From DASTSN01 sp035760665 (GTDB taxonomy: Bacteria; Bacteroidota; Bacteroidia; Chitinophagales; Chitinophagaceae), in NCBI GenBank assembly GCA_035760665.1, contig DASTSN010000097.1, positions 1 to 10,916 of the forward strand: a stretch of 10,916 nucleotides of DNA. The letters run 5' to 3'. Positions within the stretch are counted from its first letter, which is position 1, and each line of letters opens with the position of its first letter. The notes under the pieces were generated by a model that was not told where the DNA came from, did no database searches, and worked only from the letters and a program-made list of their open reading frames with translations. Position numbers and translations under genes: made by a program. This document shows, piece by piece, positions 1-8,600 of the stretch.

Positions 1-1443
1 TGGCAAGGTAAATGTCACGCGCTTTTCCCCGTTTAATTTACCGATTGCCTTTGCGGGATTGTAATAAGACAACCTGACCAGGTCTATCCAATATTGTCCC
101 TCTCCTGCCAGCTCTATCCTTCTCTCATTATACAGGGTATCAATATCTATTTTAGTGGTTGGATCAATCCCGGCCCTTTCACGAACTTTGTTAAAATAAA
201 GAAGCGCATCGCCGTCGGCACTTGAACCATTGTTGCCAAGTATGGCTTCCGCATAAATGAGGTAAACATCCGCCAGCCTTAGTAATGCATTGTGTTCTGT
301 AGAAGAGGTCAGGTTCATCGTTGGCGCATTATTATCCTTGTTTGTACCGATAATGTGCTTCTTCAATCCGCAATCACCTGTAAATTTATATCCCCCGCCC
401 GCTGCGTTCAGCTCCGGGTAATAATCACCATTGATCATAAAAGTAGCCTTACGCCTTACAGAATCCTTTGTGGTGTAGAGCTGGTACATATCTATAGTTG
501 GGCGGATATTAAACCAACCGGCCGAGCCATTGGCTGATATTTCCGTACCACCCGGAGAATAGATCTGCAGCATATTTCCTTCCAGCCATCCCCCACCCGG
601 AGCCCACTGCAATGCGAACAAGGACTCGGGATTGTCGTTAAACTGCGTTTTAAAAAGGTCGGCATAATTAGCTACCAGCGCCAGGCCGCTGTTCTTACAC
701 ACATTGCCTGCGTATTTTCTTGCACTATCCAGGTAAGCCTGATCCCGGGTGCCGCCCTGCTGGTTTAACCCGGCTGCTGTTAAATAAACCTTACTTAGCA
801 TGCCCTGCGCCGACCACGTAGTTACCCTTCCGGCGGCATCGGCAGGCGGGAGGTTTTCTGCTGCAAAAGTCAGGTCATTAATAGCGAACTTAAATACATC
901 CTCTGTTTTTATACGGTTGATCAATGGAGATAGGATCAGCTTACTGTTATCCTCAATAACCGGTACAGCCCCCCATAACACAGCCAGATTGTAATAGGCA
1001 AATCCACGTATAAAGCGGGCTTCAGCAATAGCAGCATTCTTGTCCCTGTCAGGAATTGTATTGGGCGCCTTTTGCGTGATGGCATTAATGGTAACATTAC
1101 AGTGCGCAATAACATTATACATCCCTTTCCAGTTGGCGATCATGATGCCGTTTAAGCCGGTAACTGTAAAAGTGTTAAGCTGCACGGCATCTCCCCAGTA
1201 ACCAACCGCCATGTTCCCGCTCAGCACATCGCCAACAGGTAAATAACAGTTATAATTCCAGTCGCCCCAGGGTGTGCCGGCATACAATGCAGCGGTGGCC
1301 AATCTAAGATCATTGGAAGTTTGATAAAAATTATCAGCGCTTATTTGCGACAAGGGCGGACGATCCAAAAAACTTTTGGAGCACCCTGTTATAGTTACTG
1401 CAGTTAACAGTAAAGCAATTATTTTGTCCAATATCGATCTCAT
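1..1443 (-). CDS. SusD/RagB-family outer-membrane glycan-binding lipoprotein (3' end cut by window edge)
   Basis: Surface lipoprotein that captures a glycan and acts as the lid on its SusC partner, encoded immediately upstream of it. The frame is open for 481 codons and runs off the left edge, so it has no stop here. The start at 1443 gives a lipoprotein signal peptide: MRSILDKIIALLLTAVTITG then Cys21, with the lipobox TITGC. The mature N-terminus (SKSFLDRPPLSQISADNFYQ) is typical of SusD. The first ~220 residues match the SusD-like N-terminal TPR region (NWKGMYNVIAHCN; EARFIRGFAYYNLAVLWGAVP). The C-terminal RagB/SusD region shows the conserved ERRIELAGEG at 440-449, followed by YWIDLVR. By family length only about 60-100 residues should be missing. 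The gap to SusC is 27 bases, so the two are surely one operon. No Shine-Dalgarno sequence is seen, as usual in Bacteroidota. Substrate is unknown. Confidence 0.95.
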   Translation of the reverse strand, partial: MRSILDKIIALLLTAVTITGCSKSFLDRPPLSQISADNFYQTSNDLRLATAALYAGTPWGDWNYNCYLPVGDVLSGNMAVGYWGDAVQLNTFTVTGLNGIMIANWKGMYNVIAHCNVTINAITQKAPNTIPDRDKNAAIAEARFIRGFAYYNLAVLWGAVPVIEDNSKLILSPLINRIKTEDVFKFAINDLTFAAENLPPADAAGRVTTWSAQGMLSKVYLTAAGLNQQGGTRDQAYLDSARKYAGNVCKNSGLALVANYADLFKTQFNDNPESLFALQWAPGGGWLEGNMLQIYSPGGTEISANGSAGWFNIRPTIDMYQLYTTKDSVRRKATFMINGDYYPELNAAGGGYKFTGDCGLKKHIIGTNKDNNAPTMNLTSSTEHNALLRLADVYLIYAEAILGNNGSSADGDALLYFNKVRERAGIDPTTKIDIDTLYNERRIELAGEGQYWIDLVRLSYYNPAKAIGKLNGEKRVTFTLP

Positions 1444-1470
1444 AACTATTTATATTAAACAGATGAATAT

Positions 1471-4400
1471 TTACTTACTCAATTTGATGTTGGCGCCAAT
1501 GGTATACACCCGGGGCTGCGGATAGTACCCGCCGTCAATACCTGCGCTCAGCGGATCCCATGATCCGATCTCAGGGTCCATTCCCTTGTAGTTTGTAAGG
1601 ATAAAGGCATTTGAAACATTGAAATAAACCCGCACATACTTAATACCGGCTTTCGCAATAAGCTTTTCAGGGAGGGTATATCCTAAAGAAATATTCTTAC
1701 ATCGCAAAAAAGTGCCGTTTTCCACAAACTTGTCAGAGTTCCTGTTATTATCATTGGTATTATCATTTCTGATTCCGGGGATCCTGGTATCGGGATTTGT
1801 TACCTGTATATTGTTAATATCGGTAGCAGATCCGTTCGGGTCAATCAAAGTCAGCTTTGCGTAGTTCATTAGCGCCCTGAGATACCCAAAACTTGTACCC
1901 GGGTATTCTCCGTTTACACGCAGCTGGTTATATACTTTATTGCCGGTGTTTGCGGTGAAGAATATATTCAGGTCAAAATTCTTATAAGAGAAGGTATTAT
2001 TTAAACCAACCTGGTACTTAGGTATGGGAGAACCGAGGAATGTTTGATCATGTTCATTAATAACGCCATCACCATTAAAGTCTTTGAACTTCAGATCACC
2101 ATACCAGATACTGCCACCGGCAGCGCCTACCGGCAGGGGCACCCCATTTTTAGTGGGTAATGCGTGGGTCTTAAAATCTTCTTTCGTTGCAAACACGCCT
2201 CCGTCAATAACATACCCGTAAAACTCGCCAATGGACCTGCCTACAACAGTTTTGCTGTACTGCCGGTCCAGTGAGGCGCCATCTGTATTGAGCTTCAGTA
2301 CCTCATTAATATTGCGCGAAACGGTTACATCCGTTTTCCAGTTGAAATTTTTGCTTCTGATATTGGCCGAACTAATTCTAAAGTCAAAACCCTTATTATT
2401 AACTGTACCTACATTTACGTAGGGGGCATCCAGCGAGCCGGGTGCATAGCCGATTGCCGTACCGGAATACAATGGCAAAGGGATCTGTAATACAAGGCCA
2501 TCGGTTCTCCGGTTATAAAAATCAACGGAGAAGTTTAATCTCCAGTTAAAAAACGCACCATCCAGCCCTATGTTCGCATATTTTGTTTTTTCCCATTGTA
2601 CATAAGGATTGCCCACATTCTGGGTAAGCTGTGCAATGCCTGTGAGCCCGGTAGCTACCGTAGCCAGGGTTGAGGTATAAGCATAATCCCGGATATTCTG
2701 ATTATTCGTTAAACCATAACCCAGGCGCAGCTTTAATTCATTAATATTTTTTACAGCCTGCAGAAATCCTTCATTATTTATCTTCCAGGCAAATGCTGCT
2801 GAGTAGGTATTCACCCAGCGGTTTTCAGGAGCGAACTTTGAAGATCCGTCTGCCCGGAGATTGGCGGTAAACAGGTATTTATCACTGATCCCGAGGTTTA
2901 TACGGCCAAAGTATGATTCCTGGGCGCTTTGCCCCTTGCTGCCTGAATTGGTGGCGGTAGTAGGGTCCCCGCTGCTGATCACCTGCACACTGTTGGATGG
3001 AAAATTCGATCTTCCGGCAGAAGCACCTTCATTGGTGTTTAACTGCGCTTCGTGCCCCAGCAAAACATTTACATTGTATCTATCTTTAAACAGATGTGAA
3101 TAGGTAAAATAGTTTCTTATGGTTGTAAATAAGCTTTGCGAAAAATTATAAGATGCGCTGTTAGTATTATTTTTTACCAGGCCAAAGGTATAGGAAGGAT
3201 TAAACCGGTCTTCCGTTGCCATTGAAAAGCTTGCCGTTGCTTCATTTCTGAGGGTCAGATCTTTGGTAAAAGCAATTTCTGCATATAAATTACCAAAAAG
3301 CTGTTTCCTGTTTACCTGGTCTTTATTAATAAGGGCTATCGCATACGGGTTCACGGTGCTATTAACCCATCCATTCGGGTTGTAGGCGCCACCCCAGCTG
3401 CCATCCTCATTTTTTACAGCTATATCCGGCGTCTGACTTAATGCAGTATTAATTACATTTGAGCTGGTTGAATTCACATTTTCTTTGATACTAACAAGTT
3501 GCAGGCTGGTGCCGGTCTTTAGCCAATTGGTCGTTTTATTGTCAAGGTTCAATCTTAATGAGATCCTGCGGAAATCGGACCCCAGGGCAATACCTTCCTG
3601 GTTGAAATAAGAGCCGGACAGCAGGTATTGTGTTCTTGTATCTCCCCCACTGATCGTCAATGTATGGTTCGACATCGGTGCATTTCTAAAAAGCTCTTTC
3701 TGCCAGTCAGTTCCCTCGCCCAGATATTTTGGATTTACAAACTCCGGCCGCGTATCAAATCCCCAACCTAAACCTGTATTCCTTTCATTTATAAAAGCTG
3801 CATATTCCCTTAAGTTCATCACAGGCAGCTTTTTAGGTATTTGCTGATAACCTGTATACATATCATAGGAAATGCTTGGCGGGGCCACCTGCCCCCTCCT
3901 GGTTGTTATTACTATTACGCCATTTGTTGCCTGGGATCCATAAATGGCCGTTGCAGATGCGTCTTTCAATACATCAATGGATTCAATTTCAGAAGGATTG
4001 ATACCAGCCACCGGATTTACACCGGCGCCCAATGTAGCTGTGCCACCAATAATGACGCCATCTATTACATACATAGGCGAACCTCCGGCAAAAGAAGACA
4101 AGCCCCGGATCTGAACAGATACCGCTCCACCTGGCTGGCCTGATATTTGTTGAGCCACCAGCCCGGGAACTTTGCCCTGCAAGGCCTGATCAAAAGTTAC
4201 AGGTTGTGTTTTACGGATCTCATCACCGGAAACAGAAGATATGGCGCCGGTAACGTCCGGCCGTTTTATTTTGCCATACCCGATTACCACCACATCTCCC
4301 AGCTGTGAAACATTTTCAGCCAGTTTTACCCGAATGGAAGTGCTTTTACCAACAACTACCTCTTTTTTCAGGTAGCCTATCATTGTAATCACTAATACAT

Positions 4401-4665
4401 CTCCTGTTGATGCTTCGATCGTAAACCTTCCCGCTTCATCGGTGATGGCAAAGCGGTTAGCGTTCTTTACGGTAACGGATGCTCCCGGAACCGGAGTAGC
4501 GTTACTTTGATTAATGATCGTACCACTTATCTTTATTGTTTGTGCAGAGAGGTTTGTGCTGAAAAGGGATCCCAAAATGATACCCGATAGCAGCAGTAGC
4601 CGCAAGCGAATCATTATGAACAAGGCATAGGCAGGCAGGCCAAGCTGCAGCAGTTGTAGTTTCAT
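1471..4665 (-). CDS. SusC/RagA-family TonB-dependent outer-membrane transporter
   Basis: TonB-dependent beta-barrel that imports the glycan fragment held by the downstream SusD. Domain order: signal peptide ending near LSA-Q (residue 41); carboxypeptidase-regulatory-like domain ~44-115 (ISGTIINQSNATPVPGASV); the SusC signature DVVVIGYGKIKRPDVTGAIS ~124-143; plug domain ~136-258 ending DASATAIYGSQATNGVIVI; then the 22-strand-type barrel. The late SusC motif DFNGDG sits at 862-867 and FVENGTFLRCKNISLGYTLP near the end. There is no STN domain, so it does not look like a FecI/FecR-type signalling receptor, which agrees with control by the nearby HTCS. Length 1064 is normal. The start is uncertain: Met1 follows the leader block shared with the upstream gene, but Met18 (MIRLRLLLLSG, position 4614) alone would give a normal signal peptide. 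The frame is intact. Confidence 0.97.
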   Translation of the reverse strand: MKLQLLQLGLPAYALFIMIRLRLLLLSGIILGSLFSTNLSAQTIKISGTIINQSNATPVPGASVTVKNANRFAITDEAGRFTIEASTGDVLVITMIGYLKKEVVVGKSTSIRVKLAENVSQLGDVVVIGYGKIKRPDVTGAISSVSGDEIRKTQPVTFDQALQGKVPGLVAQQISGQPGGAVSVQIRGLSSFAGGSPMYVIDGVIIGGTATLGAGVNPVAGINPSEIESIDVLKDASATAIYGSQATNGVIVITTRRGQVAPPSISYDMYTGYQQIPKKLPVMNLREYAAFINERNTGLGWGFDTRPEFVNPKYLGEGTDWQKELFRNAPMSNHTLTISGGDTRTQYLLSGSYFNQEGIALGSDFRRISLRLNLDNKTTNWLKTGTSLQLVSIKENVNSTSSNVINTALSQTPDIAVKNEDGSWGGAYNPNGWVNSTVNPYAIALINKDQVNRKQLFGNLYAEIAFTKDLTLRNEATASFSMATEDRFNPSYTFGLVKNNTNSASYNFSQSLFTTIRNYFTYSHLFKDRYNVNVLLGHEAQLNTNEGASAGRSNFPSNSVQVISSGDPTTATNSGSKGQSAQESYFGRINLGISDKYLFTANLRADGSSKFAPENRWVNTYSAAFAWKINNEGFLQAVKNINELKLRLGYGLTNNQNIRDYAYTSTLATVATGLTGIAQLTQNVGNPYVQWEKTKYANIGLDGAFFNWRLNFSVDFYNRRTDGLVLQIPLPLYSGTAIGYAPGSLDAPYVNVGTVNNKGFDFRISSANIRSKNFNWKTDVTVSRNINEVLKLNTDGASLDRQYSKTVVGRSIGEFYGYVIDGGVFATKEDFKTHALPTKNGVPLPVGAAGGSIWYGDLKFKDFNGDGVINEHDQTFLGSPIPKYQVGLNNTFSYKNFDLNIFFTANTGNKVYNQLRVNGEYPGTSFGYLRALMNYAKLTLIDPNGSATDINNIQVTNPDTRIPGIRNDNTNDNNRNSDKFVENGTFLRCKNISLGYTLPEKLIAKAGIKYVRVYFNVSNAFILTNYKGMDPEIGSWDPLSAGIDGGYYPQPRVYTIGANIKLSK

Positions 4666-4733
4666 ATACGTGGATTGAATATTATATAGTTATTGTTATG
4701 CTCTTTGAAACCCGGGCGTCAAATGATTCAAAT
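4660..4733 (-). promoter_or_regulatory. SusC leader, homologous to the leader of the upstream chimeric gene
   Basis: Read on the minus strand, this leader starts with one ATTTGAATCATTTGAC unit (4712-4733). A degenerate second unit containing TTTCAAA (4704-4710) follows in a 22-base register, then CAATAACTATA, and the stretch ends with AATCCACGTATATGAAA (4660-4676), which includes the SusC start codon. The same elements, at the same spacing to within one base, precede the gene starting at 5550. The sequence similarity is seen directly; its role as an inducible promoter with a regulator site is inferred. It begins only 8 bases after the stop codon of the upstream ORF. Confidence 0.55.
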
Positions 4734-4740
4734 AAGCTCA

Positions 4741-5550
4741 TTACCACCCTGCGTTTTGTTTCAACACATTATTTGACAAAGTGATCTGAGTATATGGTAT
4801 TTGCACCAGGCCCTTTGTTTCTATGATCTTTGATGCCAGAATGGTTTTTGTTGTATTCGCTCCGCCATTTTGAAGGGTCACTGATTCGGCAATGGCGGCT
4901 GCAGCAACATTTACACCCTGGCGAAGCAGATCCCAGTAATAATTATCCCACAGAACGCCATAATTTTTACTGGAAATCAAAAATGGAATGGCAACTTCGG
5001 TATTGTTCTGAAAGAAAGTAACCTGCTGCCCCCGGTAATTCATTATACCGTTCTGGTGCTGCCCCAATCCATACCACGCATCATCGCCCGTGGTCTGAAA
5101 GGTTTGCGTAAGGGTGTAATACCGTTTGCCGTCAAATACTGCGGATTGAAAGCTCCTTCCAAACGGCTGTTTTTCAGCCAGTATTTTTTTGCCGGTGAGA
5201 TCCGTGAAAGTAACGGCCCCGGTTTTGCGGTCGATGGTAGCGATTAATTTGGGGGTCTTGAGCCTAAGGCTTTCTTCGGAAGGGATAACATTCCACGTAA
5301 GCCCGGGCTTTTTATGGTAAACAGTGACCAGGCTATTACCAGGGGCTATTTCTTTCCCGGGAGCTGCGATCACTCTTATAATATTATCCGCAATCACTTC
5401 CAGTTTAACAGCATGCGGTGAACCTGTAAGCAAAGGATCTGTAAAAAGTATTACGCCATCAGGAAGTGTGATATAGGCGGGGGGTACTGCCAATAAGTCA
5501 TTCAAAAACGCGGAAGCCAACAGGCTAAACAGCAGCAATCTCAATTTCAT
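4741..5550 (-). CDS. Chimeric secreted protein: GH31 N-terminal domain fused in frame to a SusD C-terminal tail
   Basis: Residues 1-21 are a signal peptide (MKLRLLLFSLLASAFLNDLLA). Residues ~30-204 match the N-terminal beta-sandwich of GH31 alpha-glycosidases of the alpha-xylosidase type (DUF4968 and galactose-mutarotase-like region), with the family hallmark AWYGLGQHQNGIMNYRGQQV at 158-177 and the stretch PFLISSKNYGVLWDNY ending at 204. A GH31 enzyme should continue for several hundred residues more with the (beta/alpha)8 catalytic domain and its two acidic residues; all of that is missing. From 205 the sequence is instead a SusD C-terminus: YWDLLRQGVN, then IPYTQITLSNNVLKQNAGW and the stop. 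The junction lies near 4938/4939. The protein cannot be a GH31 hydrolase. It may be an expressed but inert remnant, a sugar-binding domain, or an assembly artefact. The tail is not a copy of the SusD at 1-1443, whose equivalent reads YWIDLVRLSYYN. The start is well placed after the conserved leader. Confidence 0.88.
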   Translation of the reverse strand: MKLRLLLFSLLASAFLNDLLAVPPAYITLPDGVILFTDPLLTGSPHAVKLEVIADNIIRVIAAPGKEIAPGNSLVTVYHKKPGLTWNVIPSEESLRLKTPKLIATIDRKTGAVTFTDLTGKKILAEKQPFGRSFQSAVFDGKRYYTLTQTFQTTGDDAWYGLGQHQNGIMNYRGQQVTFFQNNTEVAIPFLISSKNYGVLWDNYYWDLLRQGVNVAAAAIAESVTLQNGGANTTKTILASKIIETKGLVQIPYTQITLSNNVLKQNAGW

Positions 5551-5597
5551 ATACGTGGATTAGACTGCTGTAAAGCTATTGCCTGGCTGTTTGAAAG
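5545..5597 (-). promoter_or_regulatory. Leader and possible promoter of the chimeric gene
   Basis: On the minus strand this contains TTTCAAA (5590-5596), then CAATAGCTTTA, which includes TAGCTTTA, a one-mismatch fit to the Bacteroidota -7 element TAnnTTTG, then AATCCACGTATATGAAA (5545-5561) across the start codon. No good -33 TTTG is found 19-21 bases upstream; at that distance the sequence overlaps the repeat array, as would fit an activator-dependent promoter. The equivalent positions upstream of SusC are conserved (CAATAACTATA). Promoter function is inferred. Confidence 0.4.
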
Positions 5598-5641
5598 CAG
5601 GCAGTTGAATGTTTCAAATTGGGGGGTTAAATGTTACAAAT
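5576..5641 (-). repeat. 22-base tandem direct repeats, candidate HTCS operator
   Basis: On the minus strand two adjacent 22-base units begin ATTTGTAACATTTAAC (5620-5641) and ATTTGAAACATTCAAC (5598-5619), agreeing at 14 of the first 16 bases. A third, degenerate unit in the same register begins CTTTCAAACAGCCAGG (5576-5597). Spacing of about two helical turns puts the units on one face of the DNA, as expected for AraC-type dimers, and the gene just upstream encodes a regulator with an AraC-type domain. A single good unit plus a degenerate one recurs before SusC. The repeats are seen; binding is inferred. Confidence 0.6.
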
Positions 5642-5679
5642 AGCTGATTTTCATCTTATTTTTTCGATAGCGCGGAGGC

Positions 5680-8600
5680 TTAATTATCTTTATTTCTACT
5701 ATTTGCTATGTATTGTGAGGGCAGCATATTAAACTCTTCCTTGAAAAATTTGGAGAAGATCCTGGGATCATTGAATCCTACCTCGTATGCAATTTCGGCA
5801 ATTGACATTCCGCTTTTATCTAATAATTGAGCCGCTCTTTTCAAACGGATCGAACGGATAAACTCTAACGGCGACCTGCCGGTAAGTGAAACGATCTTTC
5901 TATAAAAGGTAACACGGCTCATGCACATTTCACGGCTGAGGTCTTCTACTGAAAACCCCGGGTTATCTATTTGCTTTTCAACGGCTTCCAATGCCTGCTT
6001 CAGGAATTTTTCGTCTACAGGGGTTATGGTAACCTCCCCGGGATTTACCTCAATCTGCTTCTGGAACCTCTTTTGCAATAATTTTTGCTGCGCCAGCAGG
6101 TTATTGATGCGGGAAGCCAGTATCTCAAAGGTGAAAGGTTTGGTAATGTAATCGTTCACGCCTGCTTTCAAGCCCTCCAGCTGTTTTTCCTCACTTCCCA
6201 TAGCGGTAAGCAAAACAATGGGAATATGGGCAGTGAGCGTTTCGGTTTTAATTTTTTTTGCCAGCTCAACCCCGTCCATTAAAGGCATCATAATGTCGCT
6301 GACCACCAGGTCAGGGTTTAACAGCTTTATTTTCTCCCAACCTTCTTTTCCGTTTGTAGCTTCTTCTATACGATATTGTCCTTTCAGGTTGTCCTTTAAA
6401 TAAAAGCGCAGGTCTTCATTGTCTTCCACTATGAGTATGATTTTCCTCTTATCGCCCTTTTTACTTTCCTCAAATACTAATGGTTCTGCATCTTCTACCG
6501 GTAAAGGGGTGGTTACAGCACGGGCCGAAGGTTCGTAAATTTTCTTTGCAGGAAGCAGCACGGTAAAACAGGTGCCCTGATCCGGTTCGCTTTTTACTGT
6601 GATGATCCCGTTATGTAATTTTACAAATTCCTTTGTGATGGCCAGGCCAATGCCGGTTCCCTGGTTTACCATGCTTTCGGGGACCTCTGTTTGAAAGAAC
6701 CGTTCGAATATTTTTTCATGCTGGCTGGCCGGGATCCCGATACCGGTATCTTTTACCTCAATGGCAAGCGTTCCATCACCTTCCTTATTTACCGGCGGCT
6801 GATAGATAAGGTTAATGCCCACCGCGCCGTTATCATGCGTATATTTAAAAGCGTTGGAAAGCAGGTTAAACAGGATCTTTTCAATTTTGTCCTTGTCAAA
6901 ATAAATCTCCAGGCTATCAATGTTAGTGGCGAATGAAAACCGGATCTTTTTCTTTTCCGCAATATCCGCAAATGAGCGGCTGGTTTCTTCGCAAAACCGG
7001 ATAATGTCGCCTATGGAAGGATGTAATCTTACTTCCTGCACTTCCATCTTCCTGAAATCCAGCAGCTGGTTTATCAGGTTCAACAAGCGCTTTGCGTTAC
7101 GCTGTACCAGGTTTAGCTGCTTTACCTGCTCTTCATCCGTAGTGTGCCTGATGATCTTGTCCAAGGGAGCAATGATGAGGCTTAATGGCGTACGGAACTC
7201 ATGGCTTACATTAGTAAAGAATTTTGTCTTTAACTGTTCCAGCGCATGCGCCCTTTCCGCCTCTCTGCGTTGTTGCTGCACTTCAAAGCGCATGTGTATG
7301 CGGTCTAAAGTAACACGCCGGGCAAGTAAAAACAATCCTGCAGCAATCAATATATAAATAATATAGGCAAGGGGAGTTCGCCAGAATGGCGGCTCAATAT
7401 TGATCTGCAAAGCTTTAACAGGACTCCAGGAACCATCCCGGTCTAAAACTTTTACTTTAAAAACATAATGACCGGGATTAAGGTTGGTATAAGTAACCCT
7501 TCTTTGACTGCCATCGGTATAAAACCAGTCCGTATTAAACCCGTCCAGCATGTATGCATACTTTTCATAAGTATTGCCACCAAAATCAAGTGAAGCAAAT
7601 TCAATAGAGAAAACGTTCTCCTTATGTTTCAGGTCAATATGCTGCAGCTTTGACAAAGATTGTGGCAGCAGGATCCTGTTATTGATCTGCTCACCTGGCG
7701 CCACATATTTATTTAAGATCTGCAGGCTGGTAAAAACAATTTCAGGATGATAAGCCGGCTTTCTTATGTTATCCGGATCAATGATATTGAAGCCAAAAGG
7801 ACCGCCAAAGATCAATTCACCTGCCCGTGTTTTGAGTGCTGCATTGTCATTAAATTCACGGTTCTGCAGATTATTTGTTTCATCATAGTTAATAACAGAG
7901 AAAGTAAGTCCGCTATTATTTTGTTTTGGAATGACATTACACAAGCCATTCGGCGTGGAAAGCCAGAATGTCTGGTGATCATCTTCAAGAATATCCAGGA
8001 TCATGTTATCGGGCAAACCATCTGAGGTAGTGAAGGTTTGAAATTTTTTCGTTTGTTCATTAAACAAATTCAAACCTTCCAAAGTGCCCAGCCAGATCCG
8101 GCCCTTACTGTCTTCCAGAATACAGGAAACAATATCGCTGCTTAAACTACTTTTGTCATTTGTATGCTGATAAAAGACCGGAACGCTTTTATTCTTTTCA
8201 AAAACAGCTACTCCAGCATTTGTCCCGATCCACAAATTGCCCTTTCTGTCCTGCAGGACGTTGAAAACATAATCGGAAATTGCAGCCCCTGCCCTGCCTT
8301 TGTAATGGTCAAACTTGTTTGTACTCCTGTTAAAACGATTCAGGCCGCCGCCCAAAGTACCTATCCATAAATTCTGGTCCCGGTCCTCAAATATTTCCCA
8401 AACCTTGTCGTCCCCCAAGCTGAAAGAATCACGGTCATCATGCCGGTAATGCGTAAACTTCTTGCCGTCGAAATTGTCAAGACCGCCCATGTATGTTCCA
8501 ATCCAGAGTATTCCTGTATGATCGATCCACAAACTTACAACTACATTTGCTGCCAGGCTGTTTTGATTGTTTGGATCGTGCAGATATTGTTTGAAAGTAT

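Noticed and set aside
292..994. Short plus-strand open frames in the first kilobase
   Set aside because: They are antisense to the SusD gene, whose minus-strand frame is continuous from 1443 to the window edge and has clear family motifs.
6920..7357. 145-codon plus-strand open frame opposite the kinase domain
   Set aside because: It lies wholly inside the HTCS gene in antisense, with a Cys- and Ser-rich composition typical of a shadow frame. The same applies to the other short plus-strand frames inside the SusC and HTCS genes.
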